Shown here piece by piece: positions 40,101 through 50,000 of a DNA stretch of 58,920 nt (within the stretch, counting starts at the first letter, position 1; each line of letters opens with the position of its first letter). Position numbers and translations under genes: made by a program. Under the pieces are notes generated by a model. The model was not told the origin of the DNA and searched no databases. It saw nothing but the letters and a program-made list of their open reading frames with translations. Source of the stretch: Fulvivirga sp. (GTDB lineage: Bacteria; Bacteroidota; Bacteroidia; Cytophagales; Cyclobacteriaceae); the NCBI GenBank assembly GCA_028280565.1, contig JANQLQ010000319.1:1-58920 (forward strand), read 5' to 3'.

Positions 40101-40242
40101 ATTCGATGACCAGCACTTTGGGTTGTACTACAGGTATAATGCGGAAGGGCAACTGGTAAGGAAACAAATTGAAACGGAACGTGGAGTAAAACTCATCCAG
40201 GAAACCCAATATAACACTCCAAGAGTGAGTCGAGTGGAATGA
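31111..40242 (+). CDS. Giant surface protein with DUF11-like, beta-propeller, SprB-like and PKD regions
   Basis: 3043 residues from ATG 31111 (an in-frame TTG lies at 31102). A membrane/signal segment precedes a DUF11-like domain (about 30-150) and a long beta-sandwich region. A propeller-like region at about 1550-1960 repeats a GGxYxVxGDP motif roughly every 57 residues. Ig-like segments follow, then three SprB-like repeats at about 2110-2420 (PYTYQWSQGLP, PYTYAWSDGLP, PYTYNWSGGLP) and a PKD domain near 2590. The C-terminal region ends with a YD-like strand (YYRYNAEGQLVRKQ) often found in Bacteroidota RHS loci. It is probably a cell-surface or shell-associated adhesin. No T9SS sorting domain is seen. 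The shared C-terminal style ties it to the RHS protein. Confidence 0.8.
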   Translation: MSKKNISNYAKIGLPVLSLFIAGIFYSRAFDAPNLNIWTEQPADVTVCGNAITFTVHVQNVSTDDIDNIKVFPGLPPGMIYIPGTAMYPDGTFLGEIDPTGTNPGFSLPNSLSVEAGSDAAVIKFQARADCNIINFIQGGGTNVVKNDTKVEFNLRTEGPMNMREEFEPFGSTSYNILYAAFQYEIANGDENLAMSSPNEIFTRNLVIYNTGTGAIDQVSIYAEFDINLDYQKLFLKVNGVDTELTPATRTTTSVRYDIDLASLGITFGQGDSLALQDQVSLASFKSSIETKYYARWGCDGQVCNAASGQGAFMYITAAGFPDIRMTSSRLGASVDLCNEGPIVTSYLVENLGAGNTPEILDAALNVRLDVYTFQQYDHLVEIFIQPLDGSGTDTLNRINVTNYAKVTQENERKLYEINMDTTLFGQKFKTDFDGVGGFEDLDQDGFFNDLAPGSKVKVIVENTPRLSSEVDLSNEERYRRQTLTSFNLDYADWEGDWTTEMGYVFNGFEVRNMHRQVNGDPDFVESIETNYTFNFQSSHITNNGIHCGEGVYQSVFTIPPGYRISSLKVNNDVVPTTELFINGGQSTLTTNSDRIRNIKYTVGLTVDDCRATSGLERESLLWEQYYLCDPACEGAKFKLAQESRQVTNHCVTCSTFETTGFLMERTTLGWEENPNGTNVYTYGELYGPGATAVRVTRDTPGLKLDAGYPNDAVQIKVDGQLNGTQVFDNVHVEIAYESPFSSNILGFIDGHFIIDGSIIPALAPTITSAPDNPQDYKFRFELTGVNINGGNNIDFVGNFFLRDMHQLEGLNQNMVFFGKVFGMGTTGSEEGCFGFGQQFSYVKPSFSFYGGRPIFYCSNTVEYSAYAADLDSGTGNDDFPNEFRPVSFLNKYEADLPHGFQFVTDFPIKASVSGIQFELTDVTFSPGKRSITIGPSDQLPVADISRWRVNNSIKLKIKRDENYVPSFLTSYRIRQAWHFYPSHEDPTQHIINDSESSQSIIDAKFNTITLTANSTQEAIGDQVNWAVQLCNSTISSFPDPADNNWIAVELRPTDTSTILETAKDNLGNPLPVIHYGPKDELRPLGRNMLVQAGGLTRGLCKGINVIASYTDCKEDLLQVIDLYSSYNCEGYPALVLNNGEVHEGSVLGVLDQDNPLNQSEVSLIYKNADLQWTVNKEGPASTDICTPVPFVIDLFSTLYADMTDIELLVEQPDNFTSLQSAEFLYPANAGSGASYQPAAYTVLPSGLLRFHVTGADILNGGLPGFQTSQNNIRLRLELNTVCGFDPGLPVRYTVNGTTNCGDPRSFADQRKMPINGVTLDEIDVQLSIVDNNNGTNQVSVTMTNNGTAASSDGEFRIFLDPNVQFGEIVQSDFTGPPTETITTWGKELIWPMPAAFLAVGQTKSIVINTSIPLGSGVSGELVYFARTSMFASANCGLDVCPVNATTGEGNDFIMVPDNAACGAGPDQVICTPSTTMAAANVNGRWTQESGPSQARFSDVTSPLSQVSFGTPGQYRFAWTVVDGSCTPASDDVIIHYNAGFDVTVLPTDRRPVKELTRGRFYGPLGGVDSGLNYPVEGGGAFSGLGIDHEANKVYVNAGDNGIWILDRNTNHGAIISHTTNIPGDNYNQYNPKALLIDETNRVLYAAGQPLGTNAGALWRYDLLTGEGKAFYPSMLLPGGGDPFPNGIGVDIKRFGNELYLSLADPGGSLPGNGLYIYDEAVQSGRLLNSQSTGAGGLYPVQGDPMPADLCLSSTLHSYQGKTYLYVSIMDHGIWEWNITDNIGRMLTPTSTARGGQYAVSGDPSTLLEPYGLRMIGNVLVGSSKANGIWLYDMVTNTGKSLRVNTTAPVGSYASVGDPMPSNNGGGLAYDPITRSLFAGISGATLDQGLTGGHGDGGIWQYNLSTGKSRRHIFGDVGFQMNEYSTFPVVFDRFERAIYGVPTVELPTSGLMAFDLRRGIHACSGEMVTIRANVTGISGVTYQWNENGVPIAGATNATYSTSTPGYYTVTVSQGACVVESQGFIISAPRFDNLVITPGGSTEVCEGGTTLLSVPAGYSRYQWFLDGNPVQDSNTNVLTVQANEPGIYTVEASTFEGCQMMASNSVTVSPSSLSLGSTTSFDDLRGRGSIDLAVNGGVSPYTYQWSQGLPAQEDHFNTLLPGAYNVTVTDAVGCTATMNSIIVGLDECPFDLSASITPDNGNGNGAIDITVTGTSGPYTYAWSDGLPSQQDQAGLLAGIYRVVVTDAQGCSEDLFVALGSDCQDVVSYRVLSADVSCYGANDGLIAFSVVDGNPLYGFALYEAATETEVTQDVIKLRFLDNSVLFAGLEPTEYIVSVRQRTCEFFDVFDYNGITIGEPAPLSATFLTQGDNGTGNGSIDLTVTGGTAPYTYNWSGGLPATEDPTGVSTEVYSVTVTDARGCELLVEDVYVENANNCSPDHPQRFTMQVVDAVSVACDDGTQQGEITVRLDFANNPPFSGVNYTFRLVRYTDSFNPFRRIGGEIVQEFTGITINTNGFQYTFVNVPMNEEGYAVTVSASGVNPPQHETCLYGTYAFINNAQVDLLPLPDAAFRLNYPLIKVGDAIEATVKDHVKGYSYQYDWNDGTTTTTSFGKSRHRFDTQGNYNITLTVTSDEGCVAQSTQTLRVFDFICESPVPDNGGSFFVDSKTGKIAFRRDECPGNFIFSCVSATAQPNIFDNTVAASATSYSDDWPLAPGDRAAYNFVQGANEFETGEQGKWRTKNSYVFKAPLVETGKNYSAGTFQLEDFSWRYEEANNPSKWIRSSTVELYSVHGEAIQERNVLGIASAAKFGYDEALPYLTAQNAEYQDVYFESFERSYGNYLEDNIPARENGVTLTTEVVHAGARSARLDGTFQFNEIRLSDQLVNHGLMLKAWVWTGQPSQLNDLRLVILNTNGTDVSATPVTTVATIGGWTLVEAETHDFGALQVGDLRENSDIMVPALRYTGAGDIWIDDIRVQPSDAQMSTYVYNPANFRLLTVFDDQHFGLYYRYNAEGQLVRKQIETERGVKLIQETQYNTPRVSRVE

Positions 40243-40257
40243 TCGAAGGTACCAAGC

Positions 40258-41073
40258 ATGGAAATGAATAGAACAATAGATTTGCTAAAAGACCGTATAA
40301 AGGCATCCACCCATGTCTTTGCGTGGCCACCTAGTACCTTGCTAATCATAACAGTTTTTACGCTACACTTCATTTTCTACTTTGGGGCCACCTCTTCATT
40401 TGCCCAAAATTGCAGGCAGCAGGTAGAGAACTTATACGTTGAAAATGCCCAGGCGAACAGGGAGGCCTACCTCTTGGACTATTCAGTAAATATCCGTTAT
40501 CGTGAAGCCGGATTGGTCCATACCGAGCGACTTAAACTGGGAGTAAAAGATGGGAAAGCACGGGTAGAATCGACCAACTATGAAATTTACCAAGATCAAG
40601 AGGTTATGGTTTCGGTCCTGCATGATCAAAAGACACTTTTTATTTCTGATAAAGTTGAGGGGCTGATCCGGGAAAAGCAAGTGATGAATATCATGTCCCT
40701 CCAGGATTCTTTGATCTCAAATGCTTCCATGATACAGTGTGAAACGGTAATGTTGGATGGAAAGGAATTAGTAAGAGCGAAGATCACCTTAGGCGAAGAA
40801 GTACGCAACAAGCATGCTATTGATCAGTTCAGCTTATGGTTCGACCTTGAGGGGGAAAGTATGCAACTGGCGAGGGTGACGTACAAAAAAGGACCGATAA
40901 CATCGCTGGAAGTGAAAGTTCATAAATACGATAAGCATTTTAAGGGAACCACTTTTCAAGGTAATGCCCTGGAACAGGTATTTGACGGGCAAGTGTTAAG
41001 AATACCTTACAGGAACTATAAATTAATTGATGCAAGAAAAAACAAGTCACCCCATGGCTTCACCAACAACTAG
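40258..41073 (+). CDS. Exported protein of unknown function, possibly LolA-fold
   Basis: 271 residues. A long N-terminal export segment (LLIITVFTLHFIFYFGATSSFAQ) is followed by alternating beta strands (YLLDYSVNIRYREAG, ERLKLGVKDGKARVES, MVSVLHDQKTLFIS). This pattern recalls periplasmic LolA/LolB-like or DUF-type lipid-carrier folds, but the similarity is weak and by eye only. It lies 15 bases after the giant adhesin and just before the RHS gene. A role in periplasmic handling of those products is possible. Confidence 0.7.
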   Translation: MEMNRTIDLLKDRIKASTHVFAWPPSTLLIITVFTLHFIFYFGATSSFAQNCRQQVENLYVENAQANREAYLLDYSVNIRYREAGLVHTERLKLGVKDGKARVESTNYEIYQDQEVMVSVLHDQKTLFISDKVEGLIREKQVMNIMSLQDSLISNASMIQCETVMLDGKELVRAKITLGEEVRNKHAIDQFSLWFDLEGESMQLARVTYKKGPITSLEVKVHKYDKHFKGTTFQGNALEQVFDGQVLRIPYRNYKLIDARKNKSPHGFTNN

Positions 41074-41083
41074 TCTTTTTAAT

Positions 41084-44000
41084 ATGAAAAAACGTATACC
41101 GACAAGGTTAAAAGTCAACCCTTCCCGATCGAGTTACTGGAAGTGGTTAAGTGCTTTCCTGTTGGTGTTTTGTTTCACAATCACAAATGTGCAGGGCCAG
41201 TTCTCCTTATTCAGGTGCCTGTCACCGGCAGTGAATGGGCCCGGGGTCATATTATATGGGAATGGGAGTAGCCTGCATGTTCCCGGTGAGACGTATACCT
41301 TTAGATTTTGGACATTTTCTACACGATCTTTTGTTTCACGATATGTTTGGAGACTGAATGACAGGGTGGTGGGAGTGACGAGCAACCGGGAATTCACCTT
41401 CACATTGCCCCCGTTGGATGACGGCATCCATTGGATAGAGGTGGTGCCTGTGAATTTCTGTGGCATTCCTAACCCGAATGAAGGGCCTTTTAGACGTCCA
41501 ATCCGGGTCACTAACCCCTGCGAACCTAATGTTGCCTTAGAGTATACAGGTGCTGCCGGTGAGATTTGCGCAGGCAATACATATTCGTATCGTTTAACTA
41601 ATGCAGTCGATGTTTATACTTGGTCTGTTAGTAACGGGGCTACCTTGACACCCTCTGGCAACCAGGCGAGCATTTCCTATCCTTCAGAGGGCACCTATAC
41701 CATTACAGCCACCAAAGACAACAATCCTTCATGTGTCTATACACTAGAAGTTTCTACCCAGGATAATCCCGCGAACATCCAATCCGTGGACGGTCTTTTG
41801 ACCTCGTGTCAAGGTAATACGGAAGAATATACGATCATTGGCTCCCAAAATGCCACTTCTTTCGATTGGACATTTCCCACGGGTGTCACACATCTTTTCC
41901 AGGACGCGCAGAGACGCACAGTATTGATCACTTATCCGAATACCGGTAGCTTTCCCATCAGCATTACGCCTCAGAATGACTGTGGTGCCGGAAACTCTAC
42001 CTCGTTTACGGTTAACGTGGAACAAAACTTTCCGAAAGTCCGGGAGGTGGCCTTGAGCCACACAGAATTGAACACTTTGCCTTCTCAAGATCTTGTTGTA
42101 AATACCTGTAGTGAGCGTGCCTCGGCGTGTTTGGGCCAGCTGAAAAAAGTGGATCTCCGAGCGTGGTTAGATTTAGGGGATCACTATGATTGGGGAGAAC
42201 AAGAATTTAACACCACCGTAACATTTACCCTTACGGGGCTTAATGCCAGCAATGGTGCCTTATTTACCCACCCCGGCGAGTTAAGTATTAATTCTTCTGC
42301 GCCCAGGTCTCTTTACACCATAGTACAAGAAGCCAACTTGCAGGATTTGAGGAGTATCCGTGTGGAGATCACTAATTATACCATTACAGGCCCGGTAGAA
42401 AGCGCTGTTCGCTTACGTGTGGCGTATGAAGACGTCATGGAGATCAGCGTGGTTAAGACCAAGCTGGATAATTTCCAAGCCGTGAGCGCCGCCTCAGGAG
42501 ATTGGAATGTTAATTTCTCCTGGACAAGTAACTGCCAGTGGGTAGATAATTACCAGTTGAGATTGCTGAAGATATTTGACGGTCAGTCAGTCCCGGGGTG
42601 GACAAGCCCTAGGTGGGCCGATGCCTTGGTCGTAGACACAGAGTCTGGCGACACTTTCGTGGAGTTGGCGTTGGCAGAAGGGAGCGGCCAATATGCTTGG
42701 CAAGTACGGCCGGTGGGGAATAAGAAGGGAGCAACGGCCAATGCCGATAACTTGGTAGACTGGCCTGAAGCCGTACAAGTGCTGAATTTTACCCAGCCGG
42801 ATGAAGATAAAAATTACATCTATAGCCGTACTTTCACGGAAGGCAATAGGGTAAGCGAGCAATTGACTTTTGCCACGGGGCTACAGCAGGTACGCCAGCA
42901 ACAGACCCGTATCCAGGAGGAAGCGCAGGTAGTTGCTACGAATACGTTACAAGACCTAAGTGGAAGGGATGTGCTCCAGTCCTTGCCGGTGCCGGTCAAG
43001 GGCAAGACCTTGCTGGGGTATGAGCCCGGGCTTGTGTCTACGGGGACGTCTTCTTACTCTCCCGGTGATTTTGATGATGATGCCAAAATATACAATCCCT
43101 CACCGGCATACCTGGATAAGGAACCGTCCAACAACGGGTATTATGGCGGAACATCTAACGGGATCAATGACCAGGTGCCGGATGCGGAAGGATTCCCCTA
43201 CACACGTAGCCTTTACATGAACGATGGTACCGGGCGTCTTAAAGCACAGTCAGGAGTGGGACTGACCCACAGTATGAAAGGGCCGAGGACGGTCCGCTAT
43301 TTTTACACCGGGGTAGCCCAAGAAGAGCTTGATTTCATGTTCGGCGAACAAGCCCCCGTAGCGGCGAACACACGTAAAGAGATTACAGTAGATGCCAACA
43401 ACACCGCCAGTGTAAGTTACATAGCCAAAGATGGCACTACGGTAGCTACGGCACTGGCGATAGGAAACAGCACCGGCAACACTGAAGAGCTTGACTCCAA
43501 CAATCCGTCGGCGACACGCAGCATAAGAGAAACTATCGTAGAAAGAGCCTTGATAGGCAACAATACGAGCAGCACTCAAAAAGAATTGGTATTCACTGTT
43601 CCGACTGACCTGATCGTCGATTATACATTGAGCCCGGGAATTGTAGAGGAATTATGCAGCGGCACTTGCCAGACCTGTGACTACCTGGTGTCGTTCATTC
43701 TTCATAATAAAGATAACCCATCCAATACTTCGGTGTTAACGGAATTCAACATTGAAGCCATGGCTTTGGATTGTAGTCAAAAAGATACAGTATATAGTAA
43801 ATTGGATACCATCCCGGATTTATCTGGGAACTTTATCTTAGAAAAAAGGGTAAAGACCAGCAACCGGTCCGTGGAGGGGAGTTTTTACTTGGATAATCAT
43901 TTAGATTCGGTAGAAACACATTACCGGGATGAATTGTCCACCATATTTACCCCTATCGACGCCTACCTGAGGGGAGAGCAGGTAGACCTTGATGGGTTGT

Positions 44001-47000
44001 ACAGCTACCTCGATCAACAAGGCTATGTTCCTATCCCTAATGTTGACGGAGAAGAGTTTTATCAAATATCCGTGGGCTGTGACGGTGAGATGATCAATAT
44101 CCCTCGTATTTTAGATGACTGCGGCTTAGAGCCTGACTGTAGTACTTTGCCTACGTTTGATTTTGTCCAGCACTTTTTAGACTACTGGACCCAAGAACTA
44201 GAACGCTCACCACGCGAGCCCGGTACATTTGACCCCTTAGAAGTTTTACCACAAGACGGCTATGATAGTTATCGGTTCTTGGCATTCCGTTATTCACCTA
44301 CCCAAACATCAGTATACCTTGAACCGGCGGAGTTCAATACCATGATGTCTAATCTTTTACAAGAAACAGACGGTACTTTACCCTTGTATAATTGCCCGTT
44401 GGTTTGGGAAGTATGGCTGCAGCAAGTACAGAATTACGAATTTTTGAGCACTACACAACCGGGGCCGGAAGACACACCCGAAGGATATGATTTAATCGAA
44501 TTTGAGTACAATTTTATTGATAATTTCCTGCTTACACTGGAGTCACGTTTAGGAGAGATAGAAACGGATACTGTAAGACAGATCATTCGTAAAGAGGGCT
44601 TTTACACGGGGGCACCTAGTAAGCCTACGCGGGAGAACCTATATAAACTTTTCTATTACGACCCCGATGATCCGGCTATGAGCAATTGTATGACAGGTTA
44701 TATCAGTCGTCATAACCAGCTGGATACTGCTAATTCATGTGAACAATCCACACTGGAGGAGCAATTTCAGTGCCTTTCTTACCAGCAACGTCACGTTATA
44801 TATCAATGTGTCACCTATAGTGATTATACCTACGATGGTGATGCAGGCATTAGACAAGTGAAACAGGCCCTGCTGGTCAATCAATGTATAAAGTCTTGTG
44901 CCGATAACCGCCAGGCCTTTACCGACGCTGTAGTCAATGATCTACATAATAAGTTGCTTTACATCGAAGGAGATGCCTTTCTTTTGGAGTTAGACCCTGC
45001 CAGGCAGATCAACGTGCTGATCGGTGATCCGAGGGATCCGCAGGTGTTTGACGTTTCAGCGTGTGAGCTTGAGGCAATGGTAGATGCTTTGGAGGCAAAT
45101 TGTGAAAGCTACTGCCAGGTAGATTTTGTTTTTGATCCTCTTTCGAGTGAGATTATCGGGGCCGGTACGGATCAGCAACAACTCAATATACAAAAAGTAT
45201 TGACTTCCGATTTTGACATTGTGGTGAACACCGCCCAGGAAAAAGTATGTCCCGCGCCGGACTGGGATTATTTGCCGCCACAAGGGAGTGTTCCCGATAT
45301 AGAAGTTCCTAGCTATTTTAAATTCGTCGATCCCTTTGTTGAAGGTTCAACTGCCCCAGATATCGTATTTACGGTAACAAATACAAATGATGATCTGAAC
45401 CCGGGCAGCTTTAGGTATGCACTGCAGCAAGCCAATTTGGATCTAAGTCCGAACAAAGCCATAGTTTTTGATCTTAACCCAGCCGGTAACCCCCATACCA
45501 TTTCCATTACCTCACCACTTCCGGCAGTAACCATGGGAGGCTTGAAAATAGATGGCCTTTCACAACCTACCCCTACCCGAAGTACCACAAATCCTTCTGA
45601 TGGACTCAATATTATTTTTGACTTTAGGAATTTATCCGTCCAAGATGCTGGGTTTACCGTGCAATCTGGTAACGTAGTTATTATTGGGCTCGAAATCTTT
45701 ACAAAAGGTCATGGTATTTACGTTATTAATAGTACGGAGGTCGATTTAGGTGCCAATATTATTCAATGGTTCAAAGACCCCCTTTTCGATTATGCTACCC
45801 AGCCCAAATGGCCAGTGGTCATCAATAATAGTAGTAAAGTGGACGTCGGGGCTAATATTATCGGGGCTGATTTTAACCTGGTACCTTCGCACCAAGGTGA
45901 TCCGGGTATCCTTATAACAGGTGCAAGTGATATTACTGTAGGTACCTCAGGTTTTGATGGAGAACTAGGAAATACAATTGCCTATGGTAATTACATTAAC
46001 GGTACTATTGATCTTCGGGATAACGTTTCATCCAGTTTTGACGTCAATGTGTATTATAACGAGTTAGTTTCTTATAACCCAATTGCAGGTAATCACCTAT
46101 CTTCGATCAACTCAAATAGTGCCGATAGTATCCAGTACAGTTTTAACACGATGGGTAGGAAGCTTGCGGGAACTGGCACGGGTATTTGGATGCCAGTAGC
46201 ACTGGGTATGGCAAACATGTCCAAAGCACCTCCTGTAATCACCAACATTGAAAAAATTACGGAGTCTTTCTTTAGAGTTTTTGGAACAGGGCAACCAGGT
46301 GATAAAATTAATGTATACGTAGTCAATACCCGGTCTGTCAATGAGACTACAAGTATTGAATACATGGGATATATAGGTGATGTGAACGAGCCTATCAGCA
46401 CCAGCGTAGATGTTAATGGTAATTGGCAATTGGAAGTATTCGATACTAAATTACAAGCTGGCGTTTTCCGTATGGTGGCAACAGGAGAATCAGTGTCTCG
46501 TACTTCAGGGTTAAGTAACATCTACACCTTCGGTGCCCCTGCTTCCACGTGCAACCAAGTCTTTCCCCTATGCTTTCGCTTCAGTGATACCCCCTTGGAT
46601 ATACAAGTCCCCGACGGCTTCAAACCCTATGTCTTCGAGGCTGAACCTTTCACTTGCGAACAGGTAAATGCCAACAGTATTATAGCTTCACTGGATTATC
46701 AACAAAACCAATATGTAAACCACCAATTGGAAAGCTTCCGCGATGCCTACAATACCAGTTGTGGCAACCCGGTAAATGTGAACGATAATCTTACGCTGAC
46801 CTATAACTTAGGGTATCACCACTACACACTATATTATTATGACCGTGCGGGTAACTTGATGCGTACGATACCCCCCAAAGGATTTAGCACTACCAACCCC
46901 GATGCTCACACCATGGAGACGGGGTATCACTACAATAGCTTGGGTCAACTCGTAAAACAATACAGCCCCGACGGTGGGGAAACAAAATTTTATTATAACG

Positions 47001-50000
47001 ACCTAGGTCAGCTACGCTTTTCTCAAAATGCTAAACAAGCCCTTGATAGTGTATACAGCTATACCCTCTATGACCCATTGGGCAGGATCATAGAAGTAGG
47101 AGAAAGCCAGGAGGGAATAGATCTATTTACTCGCATGACGAATGCCCCTGGCTTCCCCGTCCAAGGGACCCAAAAGACACGGACTATCTACAGTGACGCA
47201 TATGGAGTTGCCTTATTTGAGCCACAAAGATTCTTGCAAAACCGGGTCTCTTATACCTATCTCGATGAGGATGGATCAGACCTTACCTTGGAAGATCGTA
47301 CCTATACCATTTACAGCTACGATCCCCATGGCAACGTGGAATGGCTGGTTCAAAGCGTACCGGGACTAGGAGAAAAGCTGATCCAGTACGAATACGACCT
47401 GCTCAGTGGCAATGTATTGCAAGTAAAGTATAACCCCGGTCAGCCCGACCAGTTCTATCACCAATACGAATACGATGCCGACAACCGGATCAAAAAGGTC
47501 CTCACCTCTGCGGATGGTGAATTATGGGACCGGGATGCCGAATACCATTATTATGCTCATGGCCCGCTCAAGCAGGCGATCATAGGCCATGATAAGGTCC
47601 AGCAGCTAGACTATGTCTACACCATACACGGCTGGTTAAAAGCGATCAATAACCCAGCTGGACAAGGTGCGCCTGCCGGTAACGTTGGGGTGGATGCCTT
47701 TGCTATGGCATTGAATTATTACAGAGGGGACTATAAGCGCAACGGGAGTACACTTGGAGAGCTTGCTCCGCCCACGGGAAGGGACCTGTTTAACGGTAAC
47801 ATCAGCGCCTGGGAGATGGGCACACATGCTTCTGACGATAGCTGGATGCGCACAGGCTTCCAATATGCTTATGACGAACTCAACAGGATCAAAGACAGCC
47901 GGTTCAACGTGAACCGCGAAGGCACATTTTATGACCGTGGAGGGTTTCATGCCGATTTTACACTTGACGCTAACGGCAACCTGGAAACGCTGAATCGCAA
48001 CAATATCGATGCTGTGAACTTTGATGCACTGACCTATCACTTGCAAGCAGGCAACAACAGGCTGGATCATGTAGTAGACAACATTGCCGATACAACGCTT
48101 CACACCGAAGACATTGAATCGCAAGACCTAGGCAACTACCATTACGATGCCATAGGCAACCTTACCCGCGATGAAAAAGAGGCCATAGACATTGACTGGA
48201 CGGTATATGGAAAAGTAGATGCATTGAACAAAGCCAATGGTCCAGGCACCCAATTTATGTATGATGCCGCTGGGAACCGGGTTCGAAAACAAACGACGGA
48301 TGGATTTGGCAATGTCTATTCGACCTATTATGTAAGGGATGCCAGTGGCAACCTCATGGCCACTTACCGCCGGCAAGACATCGAAGGGGTTGCAGGTACT
48401 CCCCACTTGATAGAGATACCATTGTACGGCAGCGACCGCCTAGGCAATTATACCCCGGGAGGGGCGACAACGAATACACAACAGCCCGTGACGCAAGTGA
48501 GTACCGATTTGACTGTGAATAGTTACCAGGGAGTGTCCTATTCGCTTGACCAGGGAGTGACCCTCACCCTTCAGCCCGGGTTCAGTTTTGAAGAGGGAAA
48601 GGACGGAAAAAACTTCAATATAGCAGGAACCACGGCAGACACAACGGCCGCTCCTCCCAACGTGCATGCCCGCACGTTGGATCTTAAGCAATATGAACTT
48701 AAAGACCACCTGGGGAACGTTAGGGCAGTAGTCACCGATCGCAAACAAAGCACGGTAAGCGGAACTACCCCCGCGGATTTCCGGCCCTCTATCGTTTCGG
48801 CCATGGCCTATTATCCCTATGGTATGGACCTGCCCACAGTGCATTGGTTCCCAGATACTGCCATCGCCACCATGGAGCCTGCCGATGCGCTCATCGAGAT
48901 CCCGGAGTTTGAGAACTACACTAGCGTAGCCATAATAAATAATATGGTGTTCAATCACACGCAAACTTTTGTGAACCAGGGAGTAGACGAGATGGCCTCT
49001 CACTCTTTTTTACTTACCGCCAAAGAGGACAGTATCATAGGCCTGGCCAAAAGCCTCAGGGTACAGGCAGGAGATAAGATCACTACCGAAGTATATGGTA
49101 AATACGAGTCACCCGAAGACGCAAATGACCTTACTAATGTGGGCGTAGCGTTAGGTAACGCCTTTGTGGATGCCTTCGGTTTTCCTGCCACCCAGGAAGG
49201 GATGGCGCTAGGTGAATTCTTTTCCGACCTGTTTGCTGCAGGAATACCTTTTGTAGGGGACGATAACAATACCGAGCAGGTAGATGGTTACTTGAATTAC
49301 CTCCTGTTTGACGATGACTATGTGCTGGTGAACGCCGGCTTTACTGCGCTCAGCAATGCCGCGCGCCAAGGCGACACGCCCGTGCCCCACGAACGGTTAG
49401 CCCTGCAGGTAATCCCCCAGCAAGACGGATATCTCTACATCTATACGTCTAATGAAAGCCCGGCCAGGACAAAGATCTATTTTGATGACTTTACCGTTAT
49501 CCATGAAAAATTGGTCCCGGATGTAGCCTATGATCCTGACCTGGTAGGATACCGTTATGGCTTTAACGGGAAGGAAAAGGACCAGGTAGGGGAATGGGGA
49601 CTCAATCATTACGATTACGGGTTTAGGATCTATAACCCTGCGTTGGGGAGGTTCCTGAGTGTAGACCCGTTGACGAGAGGATTTCCTGAATTGACGCCTT
49701 ATCAATTTGCCAGCAATACCCCTATTGATGGCATTGATTTAGATGGGTTGGAGTATTTGGATGCTGACGAAGCATTGATTGAGTCTAAATATGGAAGAAT
49801 AGAATTGAAGCTAGATAATTTTAATTATGTATTCCGTACAAACTGGTGGATAGCTAACATGGATCCAAAAAATTGGAGAACTAATGAGATTGGACTGAAT
49901 CCTACAATTGGTTATTTGGACGTTCCAGAAGTTACACTAGAAGACTTTCATCCTGAACTGGCATTATCTGTACCTAACTCATTGGGCGAAATAAAGAATC

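Noticed and set aside
41027-41083. Upstream start for the giant RHS gene inside the previous gene
   Set aside because: ATG 41084 lies just before the signal peptide and after the previous stop; the longer N-terminus would bury the export signal.
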